In this document: one piece after another, positions 57,294 to 64,000 of the stretch
How the letters are laid out: each line of letters starts with the position of its first letter
How positions within the stretch are numbered: position 1 is the first letter of the stretch
From: a virus
Strand: one strand, 5' to 3'
Virus record (IMG/VR): IMGVR_UViG_3300031857_000037
Coordinates: 1-64,000 of that record
DNA: 64,000 bases
Translations under genes and position numbers: made by a program
The notes under the pieces: model-generated
Told to the model about the DNA's origin: nothing
Database searches by the model: none
The model's input: the letters and a program-made list of their open reading frames with translations, nothing else

Positions 57294-57875
57294 ATGACTT
57301 ACGAAGCCACTCTGAAAGTTAAGTTTGATACCAAATTCGTCAATCATTCCACCTATGGTGTATATGATGATGAGATTCTTCCTGAAGAACATTATACTTT
57401 TGAGATTCCTGTTGACGACATCAATACCATTCAACTCTTTCGTTTCTTTGGAACGATTGCCCGCACGATGGGACATAATGAACTCGGTATTATGAAAGGT
57501 GCTTGTTCACTTGCATTTAATGATATGCGTAGTGAAGAGGACATGAAGAAGATTGCGGAAGAATTTGATCTGAAACTTTCTGAAGATTATTCTAAAGAAC
57601 TTTGTGAGAATGAAAAAGAAATTCTCAAACTGAAATTTGAGATCAGTGATTTGAAAGCTAAACTTTCTCGCCTTGAACAACCAGAGAATCCTCAATATAC
57701 TGATGAAGAAATAGATGCAATGACAGAGGATCAAATGAAACATTGGAAAGGTCTTGTTCCTGGTAGTTATGCTGCTGTTGAAAATGGATGTAAGTGTCCT
57801 GTAATGGATAATGAAGAAATGCCTGATGATCGTAAATGGGTGAATGGTGATTGCCCTCTTCATGGTAAAAAGTGA
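57294..57875 (+). CDS. hypothetical protein with coiled coil and Cys-rich end
   Basis: 193 residues. A beta-rich start (YEATLKVKFDTKFVNHSTYG, EHYTFEIPVDDINTI) is followed by a coiled coil at about 100-128 (ENEKEILKLKFEISDLKAKL) and a short Cys/His end (NGCKCPVMD, NGDCPLHGKK) that could bind zinc. A TATAAATC late-like box lies 18 bases upstream. Family not recognised. Confidence 0.6.
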   Translation: MTYEATLKVKFDTKFVNHSTYGVYDDEILPEEHYTFEIPVDDINTIQLFRFFGTIARTMGHNELGIMKGACSLAFNDMRSEEDMKKIAEEFDLKLSEDYSKELCENEKEILKLKFEISDLKAKLSRLEQPENPQYTDEEIDAMTEDQMKHWKGLVPGSYAAVENGCKCPVMDNEEMPDDRKWVNGDCPLHGKK

Positions 57876-58159
57876 TGAGAACTGATCAAGAAATCCTTGA
57901 TAATGCAGCACTCAAGGTATCACAAATCCTTCGAATCTCTGTAGGAGAGATTGATAAGACCAAGTTCGTGTATTTGTATACTTTACTCTACAACATGATG
58001 GGTCAGGGCCCAGATGGTCAACCTTGTGAGGAAGGTGATCTAAACATGAGACACTGGTTGAATACTCACAATAGCCACTTGGGATTCTGTCCTGCAGCCC
58101 GCTTGACGGATGAGGGTTCTATGCGTATGATCATCTCATATCTTGAGAGTTTCCTATGA
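57875..58159 (+). CDS. hypothetical protein, 94 residues
   Basis: ATG at 57875 shares its A with the previous stop (TGATG). NAALKVSQILRISVGEIDK, then YTLLYNMMGQGPDGQPCEEG, then NSHLGFCPAARLTDEGSMRM. Mostly helical. Unknown. Confidence 0.5.
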   Translation: MRTDQEILDNAALKVSQILRISVGEIDKTKFVYLYTLLYNMMGQGPDGQPCEEGDLNMRHWLNTHNSHLGFCPAARLTDEGSMRMIISYLESFL

Positions 58160-58341
58160 AACCCAACTTCCGTAAAGTTCTAGAAATGGCACTTGAAGAA
58201 GGTGTCCGTTTCGGTTATCATCGTGCCCACAAACATGTAGAGAATCCACACGAAGATGCAGTGGTTGATCTTGTTGTGGAGGGTGCGATGAACTCTATTT
58301 ACGAATGGTTTGAATTTGAGGAGAATCATGTCTCTAATTGA
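58156..58341 (+). CDS. hypothetical protein, 61 residues
   Basis: ATGA overlap with the previous gene. KPNFRKVLEMALEEGVRFGY, then HEDAVVDLVVEGAMNSIYEW. Two helices. Unknown. Confidence 0.5.
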   Translation: MKPNFRKVLEMALEEGVRFGYHRAHKHVENPHEDAVVDLVVEGAMNSIYEWFEFEENHVSN

Positions 58342-58537
58342 TACACTAGAATACTTCATTGATGATACCAGAGCACGTTGTTCTGATATTGAATGGGAGA
58401 TCCGTGAGGAAGGTAACTATGCTCATGAAGAAGACCATACATCACGATTTGATTACTTCTGTGAAGAGTATGATGAGGCTAAAGCACGTTTAGATGATCT
58501 CATGCAAATCAAATCTATTATTGAGGCACAACAATGA
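58328..58537 (+). CDS. hypothetical acidic helical protein, 69 residues
   Basis: Preferred ATG at 58328 (MSLIDTLEYFIDDTRARCSD). The C-terminal EEYDEAKARLDDLMQIKSII is coiled-coil-like. Overlaps both neighbours. Unknown. Confidence 0.5.
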   Translation: MSLIDTLEYFIDDTRARCSDIEWEIREEGNYAHEEDHTSRFDYFCEEYDEAKARLDDLMQIKSIIEAQQ

Positions 58538-58794
58538 AAATCAAATTTAACGGACACTCTCCCACTGAATGTGAGGTAGAGTTTGACAAAGACGACCAAG
58601 TGCGCCTGTTTGAGATTATGAAACAAGAGTTTATTGAACATATTACTTACTCTAAGTTTAGTAATCTCAGTTATCCTACACACACTGAACGACAACTCGA
58701 AAACTTCTGTAAAAATTATGGTGTAGACATCGAGTATTCAAAAGACCGTATAGCATTCTTCACTGCCCTTATCAAGGAGATGAAATTCCAATGA
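58534..58794 (+). CDS. hypothetical protein, 86 residues
   Basis: ATGA-coupled. KIKFNGHSPTECEVEFDKDD, then LFEIMKQEFIEHITYSKFSN. Alpha/beta composition, no motif. Unknown. Confidence 0.5.
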   Translation: MKIKFNGHSPTECEVEFDKDDQVRLFEIMKQEFIEHITYSKFSNLSYPTHTERQLENFCKNYGVDIEYSKDRIAFFTALIKEMKFQ

Positions 58795-59120
58795 GCGGAG
58801 GACACTTTGGAAACTGCGGTTATGATTACTACAAGGTATCTCAGTTTGCTGATGAGTTGGAAGTAGAAATCCAGGACAAAAAGGATGAGTATGGGCATTC
58901 CTATAACTTTTCACCAGAAACTATCAACTACTTGAGGAATCAACTTATTCCGATGCGTAAGATGGCAGAGATCATGAGGCACATTGATTATCTGTATTCG
59001 GGTGATCATGGTGAAGATAGTTTTATGTATCGTGTAAAAGAAGTTGAGAAACACTGGAAAGAGTGTGAAGACCTTGCTACTCGTATGGATGAATGGAATG
59101 AAACTGGAGACGGCGTATGA
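58791..59120 (+). CDS. hypothetical protein, 109 residues
   Basis: ATGA-coupled. The start SGGHFGNCGYDYYKVSQFAD recurs in uncharacterised phage and bacterial proteins with an (M)SGGHF opening. The rest is helical (YLRNQLIPMRKMAEIMRHID, KEVEKHWKECEDLATRMDEW). Function unknown. Confidence 0.6.
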   Translation: MSGGHFGNCGYDYYKVSQFADELEVEIQDKKDEYGHSYNFSPETINYLRNQLIPMRKMAEIMRHIDYLYSGDHGEDSFMYRVKEVEKHWKECEDLATRMDEWNETGDGV

Positions 59121-59374
59121 CCACACGAATTGAACTCAAACCAGTCTGTATTACCTACAGAAAACATGTCATATTCACTCCTACAGCAGAAATGTTTGAG
59201 GATTGGGATGTAGAACCCACACAGGAAGGATTTGAGGAGTATGTAATTCAAGAGTTTCTAGATGAGATGTGGTGGGAGTTGAGTAACAAGAGTGCTAACA
59301 CTCCTATGGACTATGTTGATCTTGATACTCTAGACGAGAACATTGAGTTTGATTGGGGTGAATATGATGAGTGA
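59117..59374 (+). CDS. hypothetical acidic protein, 85 residues
   Basis: ATGA-coupled. VCITYRKHVIFTPTAEMFED, then FEEYVIQEFLDEMWWELSNK, then an acidic end. Unknown. Confidence 0.5.
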   Translation: MTTRIELKPVCITYRKHVIFTPTAEMFEDWDVEPTQEGFEEYVIQEFLDEMWWELSNKSANTPMDYVDLDTLDENIEFDWGEYDE

Positions 59375-59666
59375 AGATATGCCTTGGGTGATTGGATTGT
59401 CTGATGAGGAAGTCCAAGAACTTCGTAAGAATAAACAAGAACTCACAGAATACGGAAAGAATAAGATCCGAAAACTTTTGGATGAATATTCTAAACAAAA
59501 CAAGAAACCAACTCTATGGGAAATTATGAGAGACCAACTTGGTTTCTCTATAGATATGTGTGATGAAATTGTAGATGCAGTTGAAGGATGGCTTCCCCCT
59601 CAACACGAAACTAACGACTATCAATGGAATAAATGTATTGACTTAATGAAGGAGAAGTTGAGATGA
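59364..59666 (+). CDS. hypothetical helical protein, 100 residues
   Basis: ATG at 59364, with a second ATG at 59367. SDEEVQELRKNKQELTEYGK, then LWEIMRDQLGFSIDMCDEIV. All-helical. Overlaps the preceding gene by 11 bases. Unknown. Confidence 0.5.
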   Translation: MMSEDMPWVIGLSDEEVQELRKNKQELTEYGKNKIRKLLDEYSKQNKKPTLWEIMRDQLGFSIDMCDEIVDAVEGWLPPQHETNDYQWNKCIDLMKEKLR

Positions 59667-60238
59667 CGAATCAAGAAACAATCGAAGAGAATAGAATAAC
59701 AGCTGCTCAAAGATACTTTAAAAAAGTAGAAGAGTCTTTGCAACGCAGACGAATTCAAACTGAAATTGAAGAAATTGGTGAATACTCCAACTTACTTGCA
59801 AAGACTAATGGAGTAAAGTCTATTGCTAAGTTGAAAGAAAAACATAGAGAAAACCTTTCTTCAGTGGGTAAAGTTTATATTGAAGAATATGAAAAAGAAT
59901 ATGGAAAAATTCCAGAATACGAACGTTGGGTATTCATGGAATCTTCTTATTTTATTCCGGGTGAAGGACACTCGACTTGCCTATTAGTGACACAAGCTTT
60001 ACCATGTGATGAAGATTCCCTTGAAGGGACTAATGAAGTGATCACAACGCAAATTGATCGTGCGGTAAGGGAGTTTTTCAAAGAGTTCGGTACTATGTCT
60101 TTGTATAATCTTGGATTTCATGATCGAGAGGGATTTTTTGAAAAATATTCGATTATGATTCCACATGCAGTAATAAAATTCAAAGACAAGCCGTGCGATT
60201 TCACATTCAAACTAAAGTTTCATTATAATTTTCCCTAA
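59663..60238 (+). CDS. hypothetical protein, 191 residues
   Basis: ATGA-coupled. The helical first third (TAAQRYFKKVEESLQRRRIQ) precedes an alpha/beta part (YERWVFMESSYFIPGEGHST, CLLVTQALPCDED, REFFKEFGTMSLYNLGFHDR). Largest gene of this end region. No motif recognised. Confidence 0.55.
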   Translation: MTNQETIEENRITAAQRYFKKVEESLQRRRIQTEIEEIGEYSNLLAKTNGVKSIAKLKEKHRENLSSVGKVYIEEYEKEYGKIPEYERWVFMESSYFIPGEGHSTCLLVTQALPCDEDSLEGTNEVITTQIDRAVREFFKEFGTMSLYNLGFHDREGFFEKYSIMIPHAVIKFKDKPCDFTFKLKFHYNFP

Positions 60239-60544
60239 ATGACCTACAAACTTGATGAAAATGTCAAAGCATTCTCTTACACCCGTGAAGAGTTGTTTGA
60301 TTGTATCATGCGAATCGTAGCACATCCACACACCGCTATCACTCAACACGATAAGGCTCGTGCCATGGCAATCTTCCTCACCTTTGCTGATTATCTTGGC
60401 AATTACACTGAGAGTGACAACAACTTTGGTCATGTCATTTATGAGTCTGACTCTACAGATTTCGAGGGGCATGTATTACAGTTGTTAGGTAAAAATAAGC
60501 CAATGGATTTTTATCGCACTGACGCCGATGAGTTACTGAAATGA
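60239..60544 (+). CDS. hypothetical protein, 101 residues
   Basis: Starts immediately after the previous stop. YTREELFDCIMRIVAHPHTA, then KARAMAIFLTFADYLGNYTE. Helical. ATGA-coupled to the next gene. Unknown. Confidence 0.5.
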   Translation: MTYKLDENVKAFSYTREELFDCIMRIVAHPHTAITQHDKARAMAIFLTFADYLGNYTESDNNFGHVIYESDSTDFEGHVLQLLGKNKPMDFYRTDADELLK

Positions 60545-60741
60545 AAGAATGGATTGAAGATGCTTGGTGGTCTTGGGTCAATTGCATCAACTTTCGATTT
60601 GTGAAGTATGGTGATGATATAGATCGTTTTGCCTTCTTCGAAGAACTAAACAACGGTTGGTATCAGATGTATATCTACCCTTACGATGATTGGTATCATC
60701 CGACTATCTCAGAAGAACGAAAAAAGTTTCTAGGGCCATGA
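60541..60741 (+). CDS. hypothetical aromatic-rich protein, 66 residues
   Basis: ATGA-coupled. KEWIEDAWWSWVNCINFRFV, then GWYQMYIYPYDDWYHPTISE. Very rich in Trp and Tyr. Unknown. Confidence 0.5.
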   Translation: MKEWIEDAWWSWVNCINFRFVKYGDDIDRFAFFEELNNGWYQMYIYPYDDWYHPTISEERKKFLGP

Positions 60742-60781
60742 TTCAAACTGGCACACAAGGGGCGCTGATGCTCTCGATAGG

Positions 60782-61006
60782 TTGTATAATGAAAACAATG
60801 AAGGACTGAAACGACTTGCTATGGTTGAAAAAGTAAAGTTTGTAAGTGTCACCCGTGTGATTGATGACCGCAAAGGTATTCATTACCTTGATGCTATTGA
60901 TGAGAATGGGTATCACTGGACTGCTGAAATGGATAACAAACAAGAGAAATGGTTAGTGTATACGAAAGTGTGGACTAAAGACCCTCAAATGCCGTATGAT
61001 ATATGA
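60782..61006 (+). CDS. hypothetical protein with unclear start
   Basis: 74 residues if TTG at 60782 is used; 61 if ATG at 60821 is used. In-frame codons upstream back to the TAG at 60731 encode a protein-like stretch (HDSNWHTRGADALDRLY) but contain no usual start. The coupled ATG at 60738 is in another frame and gives only about 23 codons. The 5-prime end may carry a frameshift. The body reads VEKVKFVSVTRVIDDRKGIH, then YHWTAEMDNKQEKWLVYTK. Confidence 0.45.
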   Translation: MYNENNEGLKRLAMVEKVKFVSVTRVIDDRKGIHYLDAIDENGYHWTAEMDNKQEKWLVYTKVWTKDPQMPYDI

Positions 61007-61224
61007 AAAACTACCGCATCAAAAAAGTCACAGACGGACACTCAACCAGATACTACCCACAACACAAAAGATTTGGATTGTTCTGGTATAATCTATTTGT
61101 AGACGAATATAGGGATGGTGATTATTCTACATTTGAAGAAGCACAGTGGCACCTTTGTAACTATTTGAGGGAACCTGTGGTAGAATACCTTGACTTTGAT
61201 TGTGATTGTGGAGAACCTCTGTGA
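61003..61224 (+). CDS. hypothetical protein, 73 residues
   Basis: ATGA-coupled. YRIKKVTDGHSTRYYPQHKR, LFWYNLFVDEYRDGDYSTFE, ending DFDCDCGEPL. This looks like the short phage-type KY-x-I/V fold followed by a CxCG tail. Unknown. Confidence 0.5.
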   Translation: MKNYRIKKVTDGHSTRYYPQHKRFGLFWYNLFVDEYRDGDYSTFEEAQWHLCNYLREPVVEYLDFDCDCGEPL

Positions 61225-61436
61225 CTGAACCTATCAAACTCTGTAAGGATTGTAAGCACTACAAAAGAGATTGGAATGCTCGTTTTACTGGATTTGGAGA
61301 TACTTTTGATTTGTGTCTCCATCCTGCTTTGACTGGAAATCTTGTGACTGCAAAAAATAATGGTCGTTATTGTGATAGTATGAGAAAGTATCACGAATGT
61401 GGGATGGACGGAAAACTTTTTGAGGCACGTAAATGA
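61221..61436 (+). CDS. cysteine-rich (zinc/Fe-S-like) protein, 71 residues
   Basis: GTG start at 61221 overlapping the previous TGA. IKLCKDCKHYKRDWNA, then FDLCLHPA, then RYCDSMR and HECGMDG. C-x2-C, then single Cys, single Cys, single Cys give a four- or five-Cys site, as in many small phage zinc proteins. Function unknown. Confidence 0.6.
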   Translation: MTEPIKLCKDCKHYKRDWNARFTGFGDTFDLCLHPALTGNLVTAKNNGRYCDSMRKYHECGMDGKLFEARK

Positions 61437-61636
61437 CTGAAGAATTGTATAAAACACAATACCCAGCACTTCAAATCAACAATCCAAAGCTATCTAACTG
61501 GAATTGTTATATGTTCGGCAATCGTCCTGGTGGTGTTGGAATAATGTATACTCCAGAAGAAGGAAGAGTGCCTAATAGGTTTGTGAGGTTCATGATGAAG
61601 ATTTGTTTTGATTGCACTTGGGTGGAGAAGAAGTGA
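61433..61636 (+). CDS. hypothetical protein, 67 residues
   Basis: ATGA-coupled. TQYPALQINNPKLSNWNCYM, then GGVGIMYTPEEGRVPNRFVR. Loops and short strands. Unknown. Confidence 0.5.
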   Translation: MTEELYKTQYPALQINNPKLSNWNCYMFGNRPGGVGIMYTPEEGRVPNRFVRFMMKICFDCTWVEKK

Positions 61637-61860
61637 ATAAAGAAGAATACTATAAACACATAGAAGAAAACGACACTTACCCAGAACATTCTCATAAGTG
61701 GATTGTGAGAACTTATACTGGTGAGTTGTTCTATCGCAACTTCGGCACATTTGAGACTAAAGAAGAAACAAAAGAGTTTATTGAGAATTATAAGGTAAAA
61801 TATACAACCAAAGGATTTATTACAAGATATAGTATTCAAGGAGTTTGTGAGGTATTATGA
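61633..61860 (+). CDS. hypothetical protein, 75 residues
   Basis: GTG at 61633 overlaps the previous TGA and is preferred over an earlier in-frame start. NKEEYYKHIEENDTYPEHSH, then FETKEETKEFIENYKVKYTT. Unknown. Last gene before the repeated element at 61871. Confidence 0.5.
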   Translation: MNKEEYYKHIEENDTYPEHSHKWIVRTYTGELFYRNFGTFETKEETKEFIENYKVKYTTKGFITRYSIQGVCEVL

Positions 61861-61870
61861 GGGACACTTG

Positions 61871-61919
61871 AAGAACTGTCACAGGGACACTCCAAAGCCC
61901 CCTGTGATGCCTTATAATA
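61871..61919 (+). promoter_or_regulatory. shared upstream element AAGAACTGTCACA with -10 TATAAT
   Basis: AAGAACTGTCACA (61871-61883), identical to 46733-46745, is followed by a C-rich CCCCCTGTGATG stretch and TTATAATAC (TATAAT at 61914-61919). The internal pair CACAGGG / CCCTGTG could also form a hairpin. About 22 bases before the next ATG. Confidence 0.55.
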
Positions 61920-61940
61920 CACTCATAATCAACCAAACCG

Positions 61941-62132
61941 ATGCCTACTCCCAAAGAAACCTACGAATACGTTGAACAACTGATTGATGAAGAACTCAAC
62001 ACTTTGATTGATACAGCATATCTCAACAAAGAAGGTGAAGCACTCGTAAGGTTCAAACAAGACTTCAAAGACCTTTACAAACATTTGGAGAACATTCAAC
62101 AAATGAAAAAATCTTATCTTTCAGGACGATGA
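61941..62132 (+). CDS. hypothetical helical protein, 63 residues
   Basis: First gene after the 61871 element. YEYVEQLIDEELNTLIDTAY, then LVRFKQDFKDLYKHLENIQQ. Two or three amphipathic helices. Unknown. Confidence 0.55.
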   Translation: MPTPKETYEYVEQLIDEELNTLIDTAYLNKEGEALVRFKQDFKDLYKHLENIQQMKKSYLSGR

Positions 62133-62374
62133 AACTCTACCAGCACTCCAAACAAACTTATCAGGATGGTGAAGTAGATCACACTTGGCAGTTTGGTATC
62201 ATCAAAAACCGAGCACTACTCTGGGTGAATTTTGAAAGCCCTGGTGGTGTCATTCATTCTTCTGGTGGTATCAACCTCTTGTTTTCTTTCTTTGGTAATT
62301 CTCTTATGAGTGTAGATTTTCAACAACGCAAATTTTGTTTAGCAGTTGCTTTTATTACTGAATACGATGACTGA
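62129..62374 (+). CDS. hypothetical protein, 81 residues
   Basis: ATGA-coupled. KLYQHSKQTYQDGEVDHTWQ, then NFESPGGVIHSSGGINLLFS. Beta-rich. Unknown. Confidence 0.5.
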   Translation: MKLYQHSKQTYQDGEVDHTWQFGIIKNRALLWVNFESPGGVIHSSGGINLLFSFFGNSLMSVDFQQRKFCLAVAFITEYDD

Positions 62375-62573
62375 ACGCAATTTCAAACAAGAACTTGTAC
62401 ACTCCTGTTATTATGACATGGAAGATGGACATGACAGCGAAACAATTGATTATGATTGTTTGATTGGTGTTATCACTGAATTGTGTGATAGAATAGAACA
62501 ACTTGAATCTGAAGTCAAGATTCTAAACCGAAAACTTACGGAAGACACATTTGAAGTGATTAAAAATGACTGA
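62367..62573 (+). CDS. hypothetical protein with C-terminal coiled coil, 68 residues
   Basis: Preferred ATG at 62367. NFKQELVHSCYYDMEDGHDS, then VITELCDRIEQLESEVKILN. The second half is heptad-like. Unknown. Confidence 0.5.
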   Translation: MTERNFKQELVHSCYYDMEDGHDSETIDYDCLIGVITELCDRIEQLESEVKILNRKLTEDTFEVIKND

Positions 62574-62859
62574 CCCAACCCACGAAGAAATGCTTGAAGA
62601 AGCAGAACGAAGAGAAGCAGCAAACAAAGCAGCATTAGAATCACTTGGAATTGACTACGAATCTTTCGGACAGAAACCTTGGAATGAAGGTCATTTGGAT
62701 TATGAAGCACCGAATGGTGATTACATCAAAAACTATCCACTCATCAATCGGGTGGAGGTAATTGGACCGAATGGACGAGAGTATGTTAATTACGAATGCT
62801 CTAACATCCAAGTATCAGAACAAGACAACGGACGCACACTTAAGGTATTTCTATCATGA
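62566..62859 (+). CDS. hypothetical protein, 97 residues
   Basis: Overlaps the previous gene by 8 bases. The helical acidic start (HEEMLEEAERREAANKAALE) is followed by a beta part (EVIGPNGREYVNYECSNIQV). Unknown. Confidence 0.5.
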   Translation: MTDPTHEEMLEEAERREAANKAALESLGIDYESFGQKPWNEGHLDYEAPNGDYIKNYPLINRVEVIGPNGREYVNYECSNIQVSEQDNGRTLKVFLS

Positions 62860-63044
62860 CACGATTTACAGAAAACCCAGACGAAATCGTGCTGGAAGAA
62901 GTGAAGATGTTTCACCTGGAAAGTATGAATGAACGCACCTTATGGGTCGGGGTTTATACTCAAAATGGTAAAACCTATCACTTGAATATTTCTGCGGATG
63001 GTGATAAACTGCGTTATTATTGGAGTGATGAAACCTGTGACTAG
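62856..63044 (+). CDS. hypothetical beta-rich protein, 62 residues
   Basis: ATGA-coupled. IVLEEVKMFHLESMNERTLW, then GKTYHLNISADGDKLRYYW. Unknown. Confidence 0.5.
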   Translation: MTRFTENPDEIVLEEVKMFHLESMNERTLWVGVYTQNGKTYHLNISADGDKLRYYWSDETCD

Positions 63045-63228
63045 GCGTGCTCAATATCTTCTAGATGCTTCAATGGAACTCACACTTCGTCCACAGAAAG
63101 GTGATCGTCAGAGACTGATTGCGTTTATTCTTCGTGAAGTTGCTGATCGATTTTGTACTGATTGGGGAGAACTTGAACATCCTTATGATGTGTTGAATAA
63201 TATAGCTAATGAAGTAGAGTCACTCTAA
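63028..63228 (+). CDS. hypothetical protein, 66 residues
   Basis: ATG at 63028, overlapping the previous gene by 17 bases; GTG at 63037 is an alternative. RAQYLLDASMELTLRPQKGD, then REVADRFCTDWGELEHPYDV. Helical. Unknown. Confidence 0.45.
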   Translation: MKPVTRRAQYLLDASMELTLRPQKGDRQRLIAFILREVADRFCTDWGELEHPYDVLNNIANEVESL

Positions 63229-63458
63229 TGTTTGAAACTGAAAAAACTTGGTATCACGAAAGGGATTGGGATTCGTGTGAAAAACTTCGCCACATCCAAG
63301 ATGCGGAGTATAATACTCTTGTCGCAAAGTCAGAACAGATGCGTGATATTGAAGAGATGAAAAGAGATCTTCGTGATCTTTATGAACTTGTGAGATATTT
63401 GGAAAATAAGTGTGACTTTCTTGAGAGTCAAGTTGAAGAAAACTATTACGACAGATAA
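63228..63458 (+). CDS. small coiled-coil protein, 76 residues
   Basis: TAATG overlap. EEMKRDLRDLYELVRYLENK, then DFLESQVEENYYD is a clear coiled coil. Unknown. Confidence 0.5.
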   Translation: MFETEKTWYHERDWDSCEKLRHIQDAEYNTLVAKSEQMRDIEEMKRDLRDLYELVRYLENKCDFLESQVEENYYDR

Positions 63459-63460
63459 TC

Positions 63461-63625
63461 ATGATTGATGTAAAAGAAAACAAAGATGGATCACTTGACA
63501 TCTCATGGGATGAAAATGATCCTCAAGAAAGTATTTTGAACACTTGGACAGAACAAGACTTTATTAAGGCTATCACTGATCGTTTAGAGGAATTGAAAGT
63601 TGGACTTACCGATGTGGATGAATAA
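63461..63625 (+). CDS. hypothetical acidic protein, 54 residues
   Basis: ATG at 63461. VKENKDGSLDISWDENDPQE, then EQDFIKAITDRLEELKVGLT. I recall the short start with DGS-x-x-I-x-WD-x-x-DP in small cyanophage proteins. The stop overlaps the next start. Confidence 0.5.
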   Translation: MIDVKENKDGSLDISWDENDPQESILNTWTEQDFIKAITDRLEELKVGLTDVDE

Positions 63626-63944
63626 GTGGATCATCGGATTTAAACCGATTAAATATACACCATTCTGGTGGTGGTATCGTCTGATATCTCATCAAGGATT
63701 TCGCTTTGATGATTATCATATGTGGGGGTCTTTCTGGCATTCACTTAATCATGGATGGGAACATATGGAATATGTTTATAAGTTTGAAGAGTATTGGGGC
63801 AAGGGTTCTTATCCACCAGAACGCATTTTCTTAAAAGAAGGAGATTTTGATGCTCTAGTGGAAAGATTATCACTTCCGAGTGAATCAACAATGGAAAGTA
63901 TTAAGAGAATTATGGACCGTAAAGCACCTTGGGATGAAGAATGA
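63618..63944 (+). CDS. hypothetical aromatic-rich protein, 108 residues
   Basis: ATG at 63618 preferred; 63612 also possible. KWIIGFKPIKYTPFWWWYRL, then GSFWHSLNHGWEHMEYVYKF. The Trp-rich pattern is like those at 56600 and 56871. Unknown. Confidence 0.5.
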   Translation: MNKWIIGFKPIKYTPFWWWYRLISHQGFRFDDYHMWGSFWHSLNHGWEHMEYVYKFEEYWGKGSYPPERIFLKEGDFDALVERLSLPSESTMESIKRIMDRKAPWDEE

Positions 63945-64000
63945 AACGCAACCGTTCTCAAATACCTGAGTTTTACAAAGTCGGTTATATTTTAGATTAT
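63941..64000 (+). CDS. N-terminal 20 residues of a truncated gene
   Basis: ATGA-coupled start at 63941; the frame runs off the window (KRNRSQIPEFYKVGYILDY). Too short to identify. Confidence 0.45.
   Translation, partial: MKRNRSQIPEFYKVGYILDY

Noticed and set aside
1-64000. CRISPR array, psbA/psbD, integrase or insertion sequence
   Set aside because: No regularly spaced repeats, photosystem reaction-centre proteins, recombinase motifs or transposase motifs were recognised in the window.

Overview
The window is a 64 kb piece of an AT-rich, T4-like contractile-tailed phage that infects marine picocyanobacteria (Synechococcus or Prochlorococcus type). The main evidence is a set of recognisable T4 core proteins: gp32, gp33, gp59, gp4, gp53, gp48, gp54, gp26, gp51, gp27 and gp5. 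With them come cyanophage auxiliary genes (PhoH, SpeD, ThyX, glutaredoxin), cyanobacterium-like small proteins (DUF1825, DUF4278 and CP12-type domains), NATAAATA-type late promoters and three phage tRNAs. Genes are tightly packed, often with ATGA, GTGA or TAATG overlaps. Both ends of the window cut a gene. No CRISPR array, insertion sequence or integrase was seen, and no intergenic gap exceeds about 150 bases.

Layout. (1) 1-4.9 kb: small conserved proteins around a radical-SAM enzyme and a cupin. (2) 4.9-7 kb: two paralogous receptor-tip-like proteins with HxH motifs, each behind a late promoter, then two accessory proteins. (3) 7-15 kb: a tailoring island with a double-domain 2OG-Fe(II) oxygenase, four GT25 glycosyltransferases, a half-length StrS-type aminotransferase, a second 2OG oxygenase, an amidinotransferase and a NodU/TobZ-type carbamoyltransferase. 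(4) 15-24 kb: small proteins with HNH nuclease, glutaredoxin, SpeD and ThyX genes and a tandem GT2 pair. (5) 24-28.3 kb: PhoH, a PD-(D/E)XK exonuclease, gp33, gp59, a DUF1825 pair and gp32, which has its own promoter and terminator. (6) 28.3-33.2 kb, minus strand: gp53, gp48, an unassigned protein and gp4. (7) 33.2-46.7 kb, plus strand: gp54, gp26, gp51, two large hub or tail proteins with cell-wall-hydrolase-like domains, gp27, a CP12-like protein, gp5, a needle-like protein, a paralogous adhesin pair and a coiled-coil structural protein. (8) 46.7-49 kb: small genes, tRNA-Ile(TAT), tRNA-Leu(TAA), tRNA-Thr(TGT), a 2OG-like protein and a Mom-like protein. (9) 49-55.6 kb: a 2169-residue tail fibre with a C-terminal S74 chaperone. 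(10) 55.6-64 kb: a run of small, mostly unrecognised genes that looks like an early region.

How the parts fit. gp33 serves late transcription from the NATAAATA sites; gp32, gp59 and the exonuclease serve replication and recombination; ThyX, SpeD, PhoH, glutaredoxin and the CP12-like protein would adjust host metabolism. The baseplate and fibre genes build the adsorption apparatus. The most unusual part is the 7-15 kb island. It combines hydroxylation, GT25 glycosylation, amination, amidination and carbamoylation, and it directly follows receptor-tip genes. I infer that it may install a decorated glycan, possibly with guanidino and carbamoyl groups, on a virion or host-surface target. Other points to check are a beta-propeller inserted into gp53, a CP12-like gene inside the baseplate-hub operon, and a gp5 with no visible lysozyme domain.
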